From: Silicimonas sp.
Lineage (GTDB): Bacteria > Pseudomonadota > Alphaproteobacteria > Rhodobacterales > Rhodobacteraceae
Direction of reading: 5' to 3'
Length of the DNA stretch: 64,000 bases
NCBI GenBank assembly: GCA_022820365.1
Contig: JAJEFO010000003.1
Span: 1 to 64,000 of the forward strand
Translations under genes and position numbers: made by a program
In this document: positions 52,138 to 62,129 of the stretch, piece by piece
Numbering within the stretch: position 1 is the first letter of the stretch
Layout of the letters: each line of letters opens with the position of its first letter
The notes under the pieces: model-generated
Seen by the model: only the letters and a program-made list of their open reading frames with translations
Told to the model about the DNA's origin: nothing
Database searches by the model: none

Positions 52138-52271
52138 AGCGCCGCTCGGCCGCGATTTCACTTGAGCTAGTATGGCAGCCGGTTGCCGGAAGCTGCTCCG
52201 GTGCGAGGCGACCCCCGAACATGGCCGGAACGGTTCTTGCAGAGAACGCCGAGCAGGCTGGCTTGCGATGA
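52134..52271 (+). CDS. Short ORF (45 codons) coupled between tim44-like and smr genes, unknown
   Basis: ATG 52134 overlaps the Tim44-like stop (ATGA) and its TGA (52269-52271) overlaps the Smr start (ATGA), so it bridges the two genes exactly. The peptide begins MKRRSAAISLELVWQPVAGS and is Arg/Ala-rich with one Cys; no domain recognised. In many Rhodobacterales an mltA (lytic transglycosylase) gene sits in this slot; this could be its remnant, a new microprotein, or a coupling frame. Confidence 0.45.
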   Translation: MKRRSAAISLELVWQPVAGSCSGARRPPNMAGTVLAENAEQAGLR

Positions 52272-52843
52272 GTCGAAAGCCTCGCGTCCCCAGCCCGGAG
52301 GAAGAGCGTCTTTGGCAACTTGTTGCAGAAGGCGCCAAGCCGCTCGACAAGAAGCGGGCAAGAAAGATCCCGCAGGCACCCCCCAAGAAACGACCCGGGC
52401 CGACCGCAAGAGAACGCTTCGAAGTCCCGGAATTTCGCGTCGGCGAGAAGGCCGCGCATTCCCTTGCCGCCACGCCAGGCGACAGCCGGCCATCGCTTCG
52501 CATGGATCAAAAGAAATTCACTCGCATGAAACGAGGAAAGACTGCGCCGGATGCGCGTATCGATCTCCATGGCAAGACGGCGGCAGACGGACGGGCCGCA
52601 CTTGTTTCGTTTTTGCTCAATGCGCATGAAGAGGGGCACCGAACCGTTCTTGTGATCACAGGCAAGGGCCGCGAGAGGAACGATGCTGGACCCATCCCGC
52701 AAAGGCGCGGAATCCTTCGCCAGCAGCTTCCGCGATGGATTTCTGGCCCGCCGCTTGATCAGATTGTGCTTCAATGCATTGAAGCCCATCCGCGCCACGG
52801 CGGACCCGGGGCCTTCTATGTCTATCTTGCACGTCGCCGGTAG
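52268..52843 (+). CDS. Smr (small MutS-related) domain protein
   Basis: 191 residues from ATG 52268 (MSRKPRVPSPEEERLWQLVA). A basic, Pro-rich N-terminal half is followed by the Smr domain: RIDLHGKTAADGRAALVSFL (LDxH-type motif), VLVITGKGRER (the TGxG motif) and a C-terminal HGGPGAFYVYLARR. Predicted nicking nuclease or nucleic-acid binding; biological role unclear. Follows the short ORF; converges on hslU. Confidence 0.93.
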   Translation: MSRKPRVPSPEEERLWQLVAEGAKPLDKKRARKIPQAPPKKRPGPTARERFEVPEFRVGEKAAHSLAATPGDSRPSLRMDQKKFTRMKRGKTAPDARIDLHGKTAADGRAALVSFLLNAHEEGHRTVLVITGKGRERNDAGPIPQRRGILRQQLPRWISGPPLDQIVLQCIEAHPRHGGPGAFYVYLARRR

Positions 52844-52887
52844 GGCGCGATTCAATTTGTGATCACGAAATGGATCGTGTGTGGCGT

Positions 52888-54198
52888 TCAGAGAATGTAG
52901 CGGCTCATGTCGGAGCCCTTCATGAGTTCCCCGAGGTGCTCCTCCACAAACTCGGCGTTTATCGTGACCGAGGTACCGGGCTGGTCAGGAGCTGCAAACG
53001 ACAGGTCCTCGAAGACGCGTTCGAGAACCGTGTAGAGACGCCGTGCCCCGATATCTTCAACGGACTGGTTCACGTCCGCCGCAATTCGGGCCAAGGCGGC
53101 AATTCCGTCGTCGCTGAAGGACACGTCCACCTCTTCCGTTGCCATCAGCGCGGAATATTGCCGTGTCAGGGCGTTGTCGGTTTCGGTCAGGATCCGGACA
53201 AAGTCTTCCTCAGTGAGCGCACGCAAGCTGACGCGGATTGGCAGGCGGCCCTGGAGTTCGGGCAAGAGGTCGGACGGCTTCGCAACGTGAAACGCGCCGG
53301 ACGCGATGAACAGGATGTGGTCCGTCTTTACGGGACCGTGTCTGGTGGAGACGGTCGTTCCCTCTATGAGCGGAAGGAGATCCCGCTGTACGCCTTCGCG
53401 AGAAACGTCTGCCCCGCGTGTTTCCGAGCGCGCCGTGACCTTGTCGATCTCGTCAAGGAAGACGATTCCGTCGTCCTCGACCGCACGAAGCGCCTGTCTG
53501 GCAATCGCTTCATCATCCAGCAACCTGTCCCCCTCTTCACCGACCAGAACGTCATAGGACTGTGCCACCGTCATCGACTTCTTCACCTTGCGATCACCAA
53601 AGCCCTTGCCGAATATGCTGCCGAGATCGATGGCGAGACCGCCCTGTCCGGGAGGCAGCCCGGGAATCTCCATGCCGGAGAACGGACTTGACTGGTCCTG
53701 AACCTCCAGTTCGATCTCCGTGTCGTCCAGTTCGCCGCTCCTGAGCTTCTTGCGGAACATTTCGCGTGTTTGTTCGCGGGCGCCCTCCCCGGTGATCGCG
53801 TCGAGCACGCGATCTTCTGCCGCGCGCCGCGCCGTCTCCTTGACCTCGCTGCGCATGTGCTCCCGCGTCATGTTTATGGACGCCTCAACCAGGTCCCGGA
53901 CAATCTGCTCCACGTCCCGGCCCACATAGCCGACTTCCGTGAACTTCGTGGCCTCGACCTTCAGAAACGGCGCTTTCGCGAGCCGTGCCAGGCGGCGGGA
54001 AATCTCTGTCTTTCCGACGCCTGTCGGACCGATCATCAGGATGTTCTTCGGATAGACTTCGTCGCGAATGTCGTCGGCCAGCCGCCGTCGCCGCCACCGG
54101 TTCCTGAGCGCAACGGCCACGGCGCGCTTTGCGTCCTTCTGTCCCACAATGAAACGATCAAGTTCCGAAACGATTTCCCTGGGCGTTAGGTCAGTCAT
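52888..54198 (-). CDS. hslU: HslUV protease ATPase subunit HslU
   Basis: AAA+ unfoldase of the HslUV protease. 436 residues. Walker [18 protein letters not shown] near 55-71, Walker B FLDEIDKV, the I-domain insertion at about 130-230, and the C-terminal [12 protein letters not shown] whose last residues insert into HslV. Unlike the usual hslV-hslU operon, here a plus-strand gene lies between the two, so hslU must use its own promoter. Confidence 0.98.
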   Translation of the reverse strand: MTDLTPREIVSELDRFIVGQKDAKRAVAVALRNRWRRRRLADDIRDEVYPKNILMIGPTGVGKTEISRRLARLAKAPFLKVEATKFTEVGYVGRDVEQIVRDLVEASINMTREHMRSEVKETARRAAEDRVLDAITGEGAREQTREMFRKKLRSGELDDTEIELEVQDQSSPFSGMEIPGLPPGQGGLAIDLGSIFGKGFGDRKVKKSMTVAQSYDVLVGEEGDRLLDDEAIARQALRAVEDDGIVFLDEIDKVTARSETRGADVSREGVQRDLLPLIEGTTVSTRHGPVKTDHILFIASGAFHVAKPSDLLPELQGRLPIRVSLRALTEEDFVRILTETDNALTRQYSALMATEEVDVSFSDDGIAALARIAADVNQSVEDIGARRLYTVLERVFEDLSFAAPDQPGTSVTINAEFVEEHLGELMKGSDMSRYIL

Positions 54199-54223
54199 GG
54201 GTGATCCTTGGGCAAGTCCCGCC

Positions 54224-54252
54224 TATCTAGGATTGTTACAGGGAAACGCAAG
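54224..54252 (-). promoter_or_regulatory. Heat-shock-like promoter of hslU
   Basis: On the minus strand CTTGCG (54252-54247), 17-bp spacer, TAGATA (54229-54224). Predicted start near 54217, about 20 nt before the hslU ATG. Same CTTGCR-N17 layout as the dnaK promoter. Confidence 0.5.
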
Positions 54253-54355
54253 GAGATCACGGAACATGACGTTGACGTTGTCCATGATGACAGGGACGCC
54301 ACGCCATGCAATCTGACCCATGGACCAATTCCTGAATGCGAGGAGACAGGACATC

Positions 54356-54727
54356 ATGATCGATCGCCGCACTTTTCTGGCTTCGCTCCCGGCCACAGGC
54401 CTGAGCTTTCGCCTGGCATGGGCCCAGAGCGCCCGTACCGGAATGTTCTCTGGCCGCTCGAACCACGACACGACAGGCACTGCAATCCTGGAAGGCAGGA
54501 CTCTGACGCTCGGTGACGACTTTGTTCTGGACCGTGCACCCGATCCGATCGTGGGTCTTGGGCGCGATGGAGTATGGGATCCGAACACCTTTATGGGCGA
54601 GCTCATGCAGAAGCGGGGGCGGCAGGTCTATACCTTGCCGGACGGCATAAATGCGGCAGATTACAACGAGGCATATATCTGGTGTCGAGCTGCGGACGTC
54701 CCGCTCGGAATCGCGTCGCTGAGCTGA
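54356..54727 (+). CDS. Tat-exported DM13-domain protein
   Basis: 123 residues from ATG 54356 (AGGACATC just upstream). Twin-arginine signal IDRRTFLASLPATGLSF, cleavage near AWA-QS. The remaining 95 residues form a DM13-like domain: HDTTGTAILEGRTLTLGDDF, VWDPNTFMGELMQKRGRQVY, then DYNEAYIWC-type ending with the conserved WC. DM13 domains are predicted redox/electron-transfer modules with a lone Cys. Inserted, in reverse orientation, between hslU and hslV. Confidence 0.85.
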   Translation: MIDRRTFLASLPATGLSFRLAWAQSARTGMFSGRSNHDTTGTAILEGRTLTLGDDFVLDRAPDPIVGLGRDGVWDPNTFMGELMQKRGRQVYTLPDGINAADYNEAYIWCRAADVPLGIASLS

Positions 54728-54805
54728 GTTCGGTTGCGCCGCGGCTGGTCCGGAAGCGCCAGGGCGGCGAGAAACAAGATTGCGGCAGGCGCCGCACGAC
54801 GTCAC

Positions 54806-55354
54806 CTATATGACTTCGACCGTCAGGTTGCCGTTGGTGTAGACACATATGTCTGCCGCGATCGCCATCGCCTTTCGCGCAATTTCTTCGGCACCGAGAT
54901 CGCTGTCCATCAGCGCCCGGGCCGCAGCAACTGCATAATTTCCGCCCGAACCTATGGCTGCAACGTCATGCTCAGGTTCGAGCACGTCGCCAGCGCCAGT
55001 GACCACGTAGAGCGCCGATCCGTCAGTCACGATCAGCATCGCTTCGAGCTTTTGCAGGAACTTGTCCGTTCGCCAGTCCTTGGCGAGATCAACGCAGGCC
55101 CGCTGCAACCTGCCCGGCGCCGCCTCGAGCTTCGTTTCCAGCCGCTCCAGGAGCGTGAACGCATCTGCCGTCGAGCCGGCGAATCCGGCAACCACTTCAT
55201 GACCACCGGGACTCATCCGGCGCACTTTCGTCGCCGATCCCTTGATCACGGTCTCGCCCAGGCTCACTTGCCCGTCGCCGGCAACGACAACATTGCCGTC
55301 CTTCCTGACACCGATGATCGTGGTGCCGTGCCAGCCAGGGTTTCGGTGCGTCAT
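54806..55354 (-). CDS. hslV: HslUV protease proteolytic subunit HslV
   Basis: Threonine protease of the HslUV complex. 182 residues from ATG 55354, with AGGAGG 7 nt upstream (the adjacent ATG at 55357 is too close). The catalytic Thr is exposed by removing [10 protein letters not shown], leaving [34 protein letters not shown] is also typical. Long frame upstream is non-coding. Separated from hslU by 607 bp holding the DM13 gene on the other strand. Confidence 0.97.
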   Translation of the reverse strand: MTHRNPGWHGTTIIGVRKDGNVVVAGDGQVSLGETVIKGSATKVRRMSPGGHEVVAGFAGSTADAFTLLERLETKLEAAPGRLQRACVDLAKDWRTDKFLQKLEAMLIVTDGSALYVVTGAGDVLEPEHDVAAIGSGGNYAVAAARALMDSDLGAEEIARKAMAIAADICVYTNGNLTVEVI

Positions 55355-55515
55355 CATTCTCCTCCTATCCCGCAAGGGCGCATGTGCGTCGCAGCCGCGG
55401 CTTGAGAGCCGATGCAATTGCGCCGGACTCCCTCGGGATCCCTTCACATGATGCCACGCAATTCGTTCTCCTGTTGGGAAACTGGGCGGAGCGGCGATGC
55501 CTGCAGTGCCCGGAT

Positions 55516-55836
55516 TCAGATCGATTCGTCGATCCAGTTCTTCAGGACGGACTTTGTCGCCGCGCCCATCTTGTTGGAGACGACCTCGCCGTCCTTGAAC
55601 AGGAAAAGGGACGGGATGTTCCGAACCCCAAGTTCTGCCGCCGCATTCGGGTGCAGGTCCACGTTCACCTTGGCAATCTTGACGGACGCGCCGTATTCGT
55701 CGGAAAGTTCCTCCAGGGCGGGACCGATGGCCTTGCAGGGGCCGCACCATTCAGCCCAGAAATCGACGACAACCGGAACGCCCGACTTCAGGACTTCGGC
55801 ATCGAACGTGTCATCAGTGACGGCTACTGTTCCCAT
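55516..55836 (-). CDS. trxA: Thioredoxin
   Basis: 106 residues from ATG 55836, which has AAGGA 9 nt upstream; an ATG at 55845 would add three. Active site [13 protein letters not shown] at about 30-42, then [20 protein letters not shown] with the cis-Pro. General dithiol reductant. Same direction as the addBA operon, 54 bp after addA, and 161 bp before hslV. Confidence 0.98.
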   Translation of the reverse strand: MGTVAVTDDTFDAEVLKSGVPVVVDFWAEWCGPCKAIGPALEELSDEYGASVKIAKVNVDLHPNAAAELGVRNIPSLFLFKDGEVVSNKMGAATKSVLKNWIDESI

Positions 55837-55890
55837 GGAATCCATCCTTGTCTGGTCAGGCCACGAAACTAGGAACGCTAGGGCGGAAGG

Positions 55891-58800
55891 TCAAGATTTG
55901 GTGGATCGCGCAAGCGCTTCCCGCACAATTTCGTGCGGAAGCGACACCAGTTCGCACGTTTCGGTCCAGAGAATCGCGACGTCAATTTCACGATCCGGAT
56001 ATATGAGTTCCAGCGCCTCAAGATACGCACCCATCTGTCGGAGCAATCCTTCCGGCGTGTCCTCGGGACAATCCGGCACGACGACATTGGTCTTGAAGTC
56101 CACTGCCAAAACGCGATCATGATACACGACCAGCCTGTCGACCGTGCCCGAAATCGGATGATCAAGGCTAGGCAGATGCGCAGAGACATCCACCTCGGCC
56201 AAGGCATCATCGTCGAAGAGCTTGGGATGGCATTCCAGATTGGCAAGCGCCTGCCGGACGAGCCCGTCTACTTCATGCGCCTCGGCCCTGTCAGGTCCGT
56301 GCGCAAGCAAACGCCTTGCCATCGCCTCCGGGTCGGGCTGTCCTGGCAGGTGTTCCAGCAGCAGGTGGATCTGTCGCCCGCGCAGGAGCGCACGGCCCTC
56401 ATCGGACGCGCCGACACCGGACACCTTTGCGCCGCCAAGATCGGAAGGAGATGCCGGAATGACAGGGGGCTCCGTTTCCGGCGCGTCATCGCGGAGGAAC
56501 GCGGGCAATCTTATGTCATCAATCGGTTGCGATGCGTCGGCGATCGGCCTTGGTCCGGACCAGTCGCCGTGCTGAAATCGCAGGACGTCGGGCGGCCATT
56601 GACCAGGGGTCGCCCCAAGGCATAGCAGGGCATCTTCAATGGACTTGTACCAGTTCAAGGGCGTGTCACTCTTCGTCGCACGTTCAACGCCGCCCGCTAT
56701 CAGCCATTGCTTGGCACGGGTCATGGCGACGTAGAGCAAGCGGTTGCGTTCCTCGAGGTCCGCCGCCTTTTTCTCCGCCCTGGCTTCGCGGAGCAGTTCG
56801 GGGCATTCGTCCTCTGGCAGGGATGCCAATGGCATGCCGTCCGGGCCGGAAACAATTCCGCCGGATCGCGCATGTTCGGATGCCATCGTGTCCGGCAGAA
56901 TGACGACGGGACTCTCGAGACCCTTTGCGCCGTGCACGGTCATCACCCTGACCAGGTCCTCTGCGCCTTCGAGCCGGCGCTTCACTTCGATGTCTCCCGA
57001 CTGCACCCGTGCCAGGAAGCCGGTCATGGTCGGCACCGCGTCCTGTTCGAAGGCCAGTGCCTGATTCAGCAGCTCATCAATTCCGTCCTCGGCCTCGGGG
57101 CCGAGCCGGGCCAGCAGCCGTTGTCGACCTCCATGCCTGTTCAGGATGTGTTCGAGCAATTCGTACGGCGCCATGAAATCCACGGTGCGGCGCAAGTCGT
57201 TCAATGTCGCAACCATATTCGGAAACTCGTCGGCTCGGTTGCGCAACTCCGCCCAAAGCGGCCTGCGGCACGGGCGCGATGATGCCAACCGATAGAGGTC
57301 TCGTTCGCTCAGCCCAAGCAATGGAGAACGCAGGGCCGAGGCCAGCGAAAGGTCGTCTTCTGGAAGCGTCAGGAAAGTCAGGAGCGCCAGCAGGTCCCGC
57401 ACGGCGAGCTCCGCTCCGATCTTCAGCCGGTCTGCGCCCGCGATCGGGACATTTTCCGCCTTGCAGGCCTGGATGATCTGCTCGAACAGGAGGCTGCGCC
57501 GCTGCACGAGAATCATGATGTCTCCAGGGCCGATCCGCCTGAACTCGCCGTCATCTCCTTGAATGGATTCCCTCTCGATCAGCCCGCGGACCAGCTTTGC
57601 AATCTTAGTGCCGAGCACGATGTCTGGTGCATTGTCGACGGGGCGGTCAACGGGATGATGCCAGGGCGGCTCCTGGACGGTTTCCGGTCTGGCGACGAGC
57701 GGCAGAAGATCCACGCGACCCGGCAGATCCTCATGGAACGCTTCGTGCCGAGCGACGGTCGCGCCGAGATCATCGAGTCCTTCGCAGACCTTGTCCACGA
57801 CCTGCAGGAGTGCCGGAGAGGAGCGAAAGGAGCACAACAGCTCCCTTGAGCGCAGTTGGCCGTGAAGCAGCCGGCCGAATTCCTCCTCCTTGAGGTCGAA
57901 GCCTGCGGCATCCGCTCCCTGGAAACTGTAGATTGACTGCTTCTTGTCCCCGACAACAAAGAGCGTGCGGCCCCGATCCGGGTCGTCCGCCATGACCTCC
58001 GCGAGAGCTCGCACGATCTGCCATTGCTCGGGGCTCGTGTCCTGTGCCTCATCGACCAGGACATGCTCGACTTGACCGTCAAGCCTGAAGAGCACCCATG
58101 ACAAGGCTTCGGACGACAGGACATCACGCGTTCTTCGGATCAGGTCGTCGAAATCCAGAACACCGTGCGTCTGCTTGGCGTGGCGGTATGCCGGCAGGAA
58201 CCGTCGCGCGAAGCGGTGCAACGCAACTGACTTCGCGGCGGCGTCAAGTGACACCAGGCGCTCGCGCGCTGTTTCGACCTGCTCCATGACTTCATTGAAT
58301 CTCGGCATCATGTGCGCGACGCCTTCCGATTCCCTGACCTTCTTGGTGGGCACGGCGTCGATCTTTGCCGCAAAGGGCGATCTCGCCGACTTTCCGTAGA
58401 GCAGCACGCGAGAGAGAGTCTCCAGCATTTCCCTGGAAGGCTCCCTCGGCAAGTCGGCGAGCACCAAGGACAGCTTTAGGTCCATCGGCCCCAGCGGGTC
58501 TGGAAGCGCCGACCGGAGCTCTTGCAGGAATGCGATTTCTCCTTTCCCGAAAGTCTCCTTCAGGACCTGGTCGCAAGTGAGGTCCGGGGGCACGCCAAAG
58601 ACCTCGAATATCTCGTCCGGATCTTGGGCGGCACCGAATGCGTCCTCTTCGCCGCTGACGTCCTGGGCAAGCGACACGAGGCTGTCATCGGGATGAAACC
58701 GGGCAACGTCCACGAGCGCGGACGGGTCCGTTTCCGCCATTTCATCGAGGACTTCACCAATCAAGCGAAGCTGCCCGGCATCGTCCATTTCACGGAATCG

Positions 58801-59214
58801 TGGCGACACTTCCCCTTCGAGCGGAAACTGCCGCAGGACGGCTGCGCACAATGAGTGAATCGTCTGGATGCGGAGGCCGCCGGGCGTCTCGATGGCGCGC
58901 GCAAACAGCGTTCGGGCCTCCGCCAGGCTGTCCGGCGGCGTTTCTCCCAGGCTGCGCAGTTCTTTCCGCAGCGCACCGTCTTCGAGCATGGCCCACTTGC
59001 CAAGGGTCGCAAAGAGCCGATTCTGCATCTCGCTGGCAGCGGCTTTCGTGTAGGTCAGGCACAGGATGTTGCGCGGATTCGTTCCTTTGAGCAGCAGGCG
59101 GGCAACCCGGTTCGTGAGCACGCGCGTCTTCCCCGACCCGGCATTGGCGGAAAGCCATGTAGACTCCAGCGGATCGGCCGCATCCACCTGCGCGGCTGTC
59201 GCAGGATCCGTCAT
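55891..59214 (-). CDS. addA: AddA helicase-nuclease subunit
   Basis: Double-strand-break processing, the alphaproteobacterial equivalent of RecBCD. 1107 residues from ATG 59214. UvrD-type helicase: Walker A SANAGSGKTRVLTNRVARLL (about 20-39), LCLTYTKAAA, VDEAQDTSPEQWQ and MTVHGAKGLESPVV. C-terminal RecB-like nuclease with VDFKTNVVV (Asp and Lys). Start overlaps addB by 4 nt. Last of tsaE-amgK-murU-addB-addA. Confidence 0.97.
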   Translation of the reverse strand: MTDPATAAQVDAADPLESTWLSANAGSGKTRVLTNRVARLLLKGTNPRNILCLTYTKAAASEMQNRLFATLGKWAMLEDGALRKELRSLGETPPDSLAEARTLFARAIETPGGLRIQTIHSLCAAVLRQFPLEGEVSPRFREMDDAGQLRLIGEVLDEMAETDPSALVDVARFHPDDSLVSLAQDVSGEEDAFGAAQDPDEIFEVFGVPPDLTCDQVLKETFGKGEIAFLQELRSALPDPLGPMDLKLSLVLADLPREPSREMLETLSRVLLYGKSARSPFAAKIDAVPTKKVRESEGVAHMMPRFNEVMEQVETARERLVSLDAAAKSVALHRFARRFLPAYRHAKQTHGVLDFDDLIRRTRDVLSSEALSWVLFRLDGQVEHVLVDEAQDTSPEQWQIVRALAEVMADDPDRGRTLFVVGDKKQSIYSFQGADAAGFDLKEEEFGRLLHGQLRSRELLCSFRSSPALLQVVDKVCEGLDDLGATVARHEAFHEDLPGRVDLLPLVARPETVQEPPWHHPVDRPVDNAPDIVLGTKIAKLVRGLIERESIQGDDGEFRRIGPGDIMILVQRRSLLFEQIIQACKAENVPIAGADRLKIGAELAVRDLLALLTFLTLPEDDLSLASALRSPLLGLSERDLYRLASSRPCRRPLWAELRNRADEFPNMVATLNDLRRTVDFMAPYELLEHILNRHGGRQRLLARLGPEAEDGIDELLNQALAFEQDAVPTMTGFLARVQSGDIEVKRRLEGAEDLVRVMTVHGAKGLESPVVILPDTMASEHARSGGIVSGPDGMPLASLPEDECPELLREARAEKKAADLEERNRLLYVAMTRAKQWLIAGGVERATKSDTPLNWYKSIEDALLCLGATPGQWPPDVLRFQHGDWSGPRPIADASQPIDDIRLPAFLRDDAPETEPPVIPASPSDLGGAKVSGVGASDEGRALLRGRQIHLLLEHLPGQPDPEAMARRLLAHGPDRAEAHEVDGLVRQALANLECHPKLFDDDALAEVDVSAHLPSLDHPISGTVDRLVVYHDRVLAVDFKTNVVVPDCPEDTPEGLLRQMGAYLEALELIYPDREIDVAILWTETCELVSLPHEIVREALARSTKS

Positions 59215-62129
59215 TCCACGGGACCCGGCCGGGTTGTGGCCGAAGCGTCCCATTCGCCGAACCGCGCGAGATGGTCGTAGTCGCCCTGGAAGCGCACCTT
59301 TTCCATCGCGCGACGCGAGATGTAGCCTGTTTCGGGCCTCTGGAACTTCTCCAGCAATTCCGTCAGCTCGGCGTGAACGGTGGCGGTCTTGAACTCGTCC
59401 TCCAGCTTGACGGCCTTGCGCTTGGGGGATCGGCCGATGCTGATATGAGCGACCGAGCGGACAGGCGCTGCAGGAACGCCTTCGAACGCACCATTTTCCG
59501 CCATGACCGCCTCGATCAGGAGCTGACGATCGAAGTGGAGAATCTGCGGCTCGCTGGGGATGCTTCCGGTCTTGTAGTCATAGATGACCAGCTCCCCGCT
59601 CAGGAGCCGGTCAATCCGGTCCGCCTTTCCCGAAATCTTCAGTCCTGTCCCGCCCAGCGCCAACTCCCCCCAGGCCTCCGTCTCTCCGTGCTCGATTTCG
59701 GCGCGTCGGGCGATCTCTTCGGAGACAAGCCATTCGGATATCTGTTCAAGGTGTCCGCGCCAGTGGGAGCGAATTGCCGGCCAGGGAACGGAATTCCGGA
59801 ATTCTACCTCGGCGATGTCCAGGAGCCGTTGGCGCATGGCGGCGGAATCGGCGAGGGAAGTCTTTGCGAATTCTGCAAGGATGGCGTGAAACACGGTTCC
59901 CTTGAGGCGGGCATCTGGTTCCGGGACCAGAGGCAGAAGCGCGCGCAGCCCGAGCACGTGCCGAGCGTAAATTGCGTAAGGGTCTCGAATCAGCCGCTCG
60001 ATTTCGGTGACCGACAGCCTTTTCGGGCGCCTTTCGGGCGGAGGCGACGGGGCCGGTCGTGGTTCCGGCTCGACCATCTTTGCAGGCCGGTCGAGCATGC
60101 CAGCCAGCGCGAGCAGTCTGTCGCCCTTTCGTTTCATCTCGGCCAGCGCTTCGGGGCCGAACTGCCCAGGCAGCCCTTCGAGCAGATTCGTCAGCCGGTT
60201 GATCCAGCGCGAAGGTACCGCATCACCGTCACCATCCCGGGAAGCGCGTGACAGGACGATCCGTCGGGCCGCGATCGCCTGCTGGTAGTCGTGCGCGGCC
60301 AGTCCGGTCTGCCCTTCGGGAAGCGGCAGCCCGAGGCTGCGTCGCATCTTCCGGTTCAGCCATGGGTCTGGCTCGGGCTGTTCGGGCCAGCGCCCTTCGT
60401 TCAGCCCGCCCAGGATTACAAGATCCGGACCCTGAACCCGGGCCTCCCGGGCACCCCAGACCATCACGTCAGGCCGCGCCTCGAACGTGTCCCGGTCGCG
60501 TTCCGCCTGCAGCATGCCTTCAAGAAGACGAAGATAGTCGGCGAAGGGTACGGGTTCTCCAAAATCCGATTCCTCCAGGATGCTGTCAATTGCGTCTCGA
60601 ACGAGACGTCCCGCAGACCGCGCCCAGAGCTCGTCCTCGCCGCCCGAAATCACCTTGGCGAGGTCGAGATGGCGGGTCACGGCGTCCAGCAGCGTCGGGG
60701 CGGGAAGTTGTCCGAGCGGGTCGAGGAACGACTCGAGCCAGGCGATCCATTCATGGCGTTCGTCCGAGGACTCTTTCCTAAATTCCTTGAGCTTTGCGTC
60801 CGTGAATGCGTGGATTGCGTTCCTGCGGAGGAAGAGCTCCAGCTGCCGCGTGTTCGCAAGATGCAGTCCCCGGTCCGTGCCGGATCGGGTCAACGGGTGT
60901 TTCAGCAATGCGATCAAGTCTTCCGGGCGCGCCGATGTGCCGACGAGGCACCCGATCTGAAGCAGAAACGTTCCCGGCGGCGTCAGGGAGAGCTGCATTC
61001 CGAAACTGTTGTCGGGAACGATGTTCCAGCGGGCAAGAGTGGCGGAGACGCGGCGAACCAGGGCCTGGTCCCGGGTGACAAGTGCCGAACGCTCTCCTTG
61101 CTGAACGGCTTCCCGAATCGACACGGAAATGGCCAGCGCCTCTTCCCTGGAATCGGACGCCTCGATCAGCGCCATTGACGAGGTTGCCTGTTGCAGGTCT
61201 CCGATCCCAGGGCCTTCCGACTGCCACTGATCAGTGACCTGGGCCGGGCGCAGGGAAAGCGACACAAGCTCGTTTCGGGCCTTGTCCGGGGGCTCGCCCC
61301 ACGTGGCCACCTGGTCACGGGCCATGTCAAGGGCCGAGAACAGCGCCGCGAACCGGTACTGGGGATGGTCCTCGCAATCGCGGCCGGCACCAAGCGACTC
61401 CCAGATCGGCGCGGGAAGATCGACGTCGAATCCTGGAAGCACAAGCGCACCTTGCGGGAGTCGCGCCACGGCGCACATCAACATGCGCGTGGTCGTGCGC
61501 GAACCCGTCGAACCGGCGATGATCACGGGAGTGTCGGGCGGATCGGATGCCCAGGCGACAGAGACTTGCTCGATCCCAAGCCTGCGCCGCGCCTCGAAGT
61601 CGAGACCGTCTTCCGAAGCCTTCTCGACATAGGCGCCGACTATGTCAAGGAATTTCAGGCTTCGCTGCCAATGCAGGGAATCTTCGCCGATCTCGATCGA
61701 GCGAACCTGTTCGAGCGCGATTCCCTCACCCTGCATTTCGTCGAGAAGCGAGGCCAGGCTTTCCGCGAGGCTGACCGCCGCCGCCGGGTGAGCGAGGTCA
61801 GGCTCGGCTTCGACAAGACATGCGGTCAGCTGTGCCAGTTCAAGCTGACGTCGCAGCCTGGACACGGGGGGAGGCAGGTCGATTCCAGGGAGGATCTTCT
61901 CGATCTCGGTCACGAGCAGGATCCGGGGCAGGAGTCGCGGACCGGAAGCTCGAAAAAGGGAGGCAAACCGTCGCTGCATGCGCCGGGAATTGACCAGGAG
62001 ACGAACGCGGGCAAGGTCTTCCGGAGGTCGTCCGGCATAGGCATCCAGGATCCGTTCAACCACCACTTGCGGAAAGTCGGCTCCGGGCGGGACTCCGAAC
62101 ACGCGCGGGCTCTCAGTTGGTTCAAACAT
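59211..62129 (-). CDS. addB: AddB subunit, alphaproteobacterial type
   Basis: 972 residues from ATG 62129 (MFEPTESPRVFGVPPGADFP). Partner of AddA. N-terminal inactive helicase-like part (REALAISVSIREAVQQGERS, VWGAREARVQGPDLVILGG) and a C-terminal RecB-type nuclease with SGKADRIDRLLSGELVIYDY-K and LLIEAVMAENGAF. RKRL-type SVTEIERLIRDPYAIYARHV opens the nuclease domain. Overlaps murU by 8 nt and addA by 4 nt. Confidence 0.95.
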   Translation of the reverse strand: MFEPTESPRVFGVPPGADFPQVVVERILDAYAGRPPEDLARVRLLVNSRRMQRRFASLFRASGPRLLPRILLVTEIEKILPGIDLPPPVSRLRRQLELAQLTACLVEAEPDLAHPAAAVSLAESLASLLDEMQGEGIALEQVRSIEIGEDSLHWQRSLKFLDIVGAYVEKASEDGLDFEARRRLGIEQVSVAWASDPPDTPVIIAGSTGSRTTTRMLMCAVARLPQGALVLPGFDVDLPAPIWESLGAGRDCEDHPQYRFAALFSALDMARDQVATWGEPPDKARNELVSLSLRPAQVTDQWQSEGPGIGDLQQATSSMALIEASDSREEALAISVSIREAVQQGERSALVTRDQALVRRVSATLARWNIVPDNSFGMQLSLTPPGTFLLQIGCLVGTSARPEDLIALLKHPLTRSGTDRGLHLANTRQLELFLRRNAIHAFTDAKLKEFRKESSDERHEWIAWLESFLDPLGQLPAPTLLDAVTRHLDLAKVISGGEDELWARSAGRLVRDAIDSILEESDFGEPVPFADYLRLLEGMLQAERDRDTFEARPDVMVWGAREARVQGPDLVILGGLNEGRWPEQPEPDPWLNRKMRRSLGLPLPEGQTGLAAHDYQQAIAARRIVLSRASRDGDGDAVPSRWINRLTNLLEGLPGQFGPEALAEMKRKGDRLLALAGMLDRPAKMVEPEPRPAPSPPPERRPKRLSVTEIERLIRDPYAIYARHVLGLRALLPLVPEPDARLKGTVFHAILAEFAKTSLADSAAMRQRLLDIAEVEFRNSVPWPAIRSHWRGHLEQISEWLVSEEIARRAEIEHGETEAWGELALGGTGLKISGKADRIDRLLSGELVIYDYKTGSIPSEPQILHFDRQLLIEAVMAENGAFEGVPAAPVRSVAHISIGRSPKRKAVKLEDEFKTATVHAELTELLEKFQRPETGYISRRAMEKVRFQGDYDHLARFGEWDASATTRPGPVE

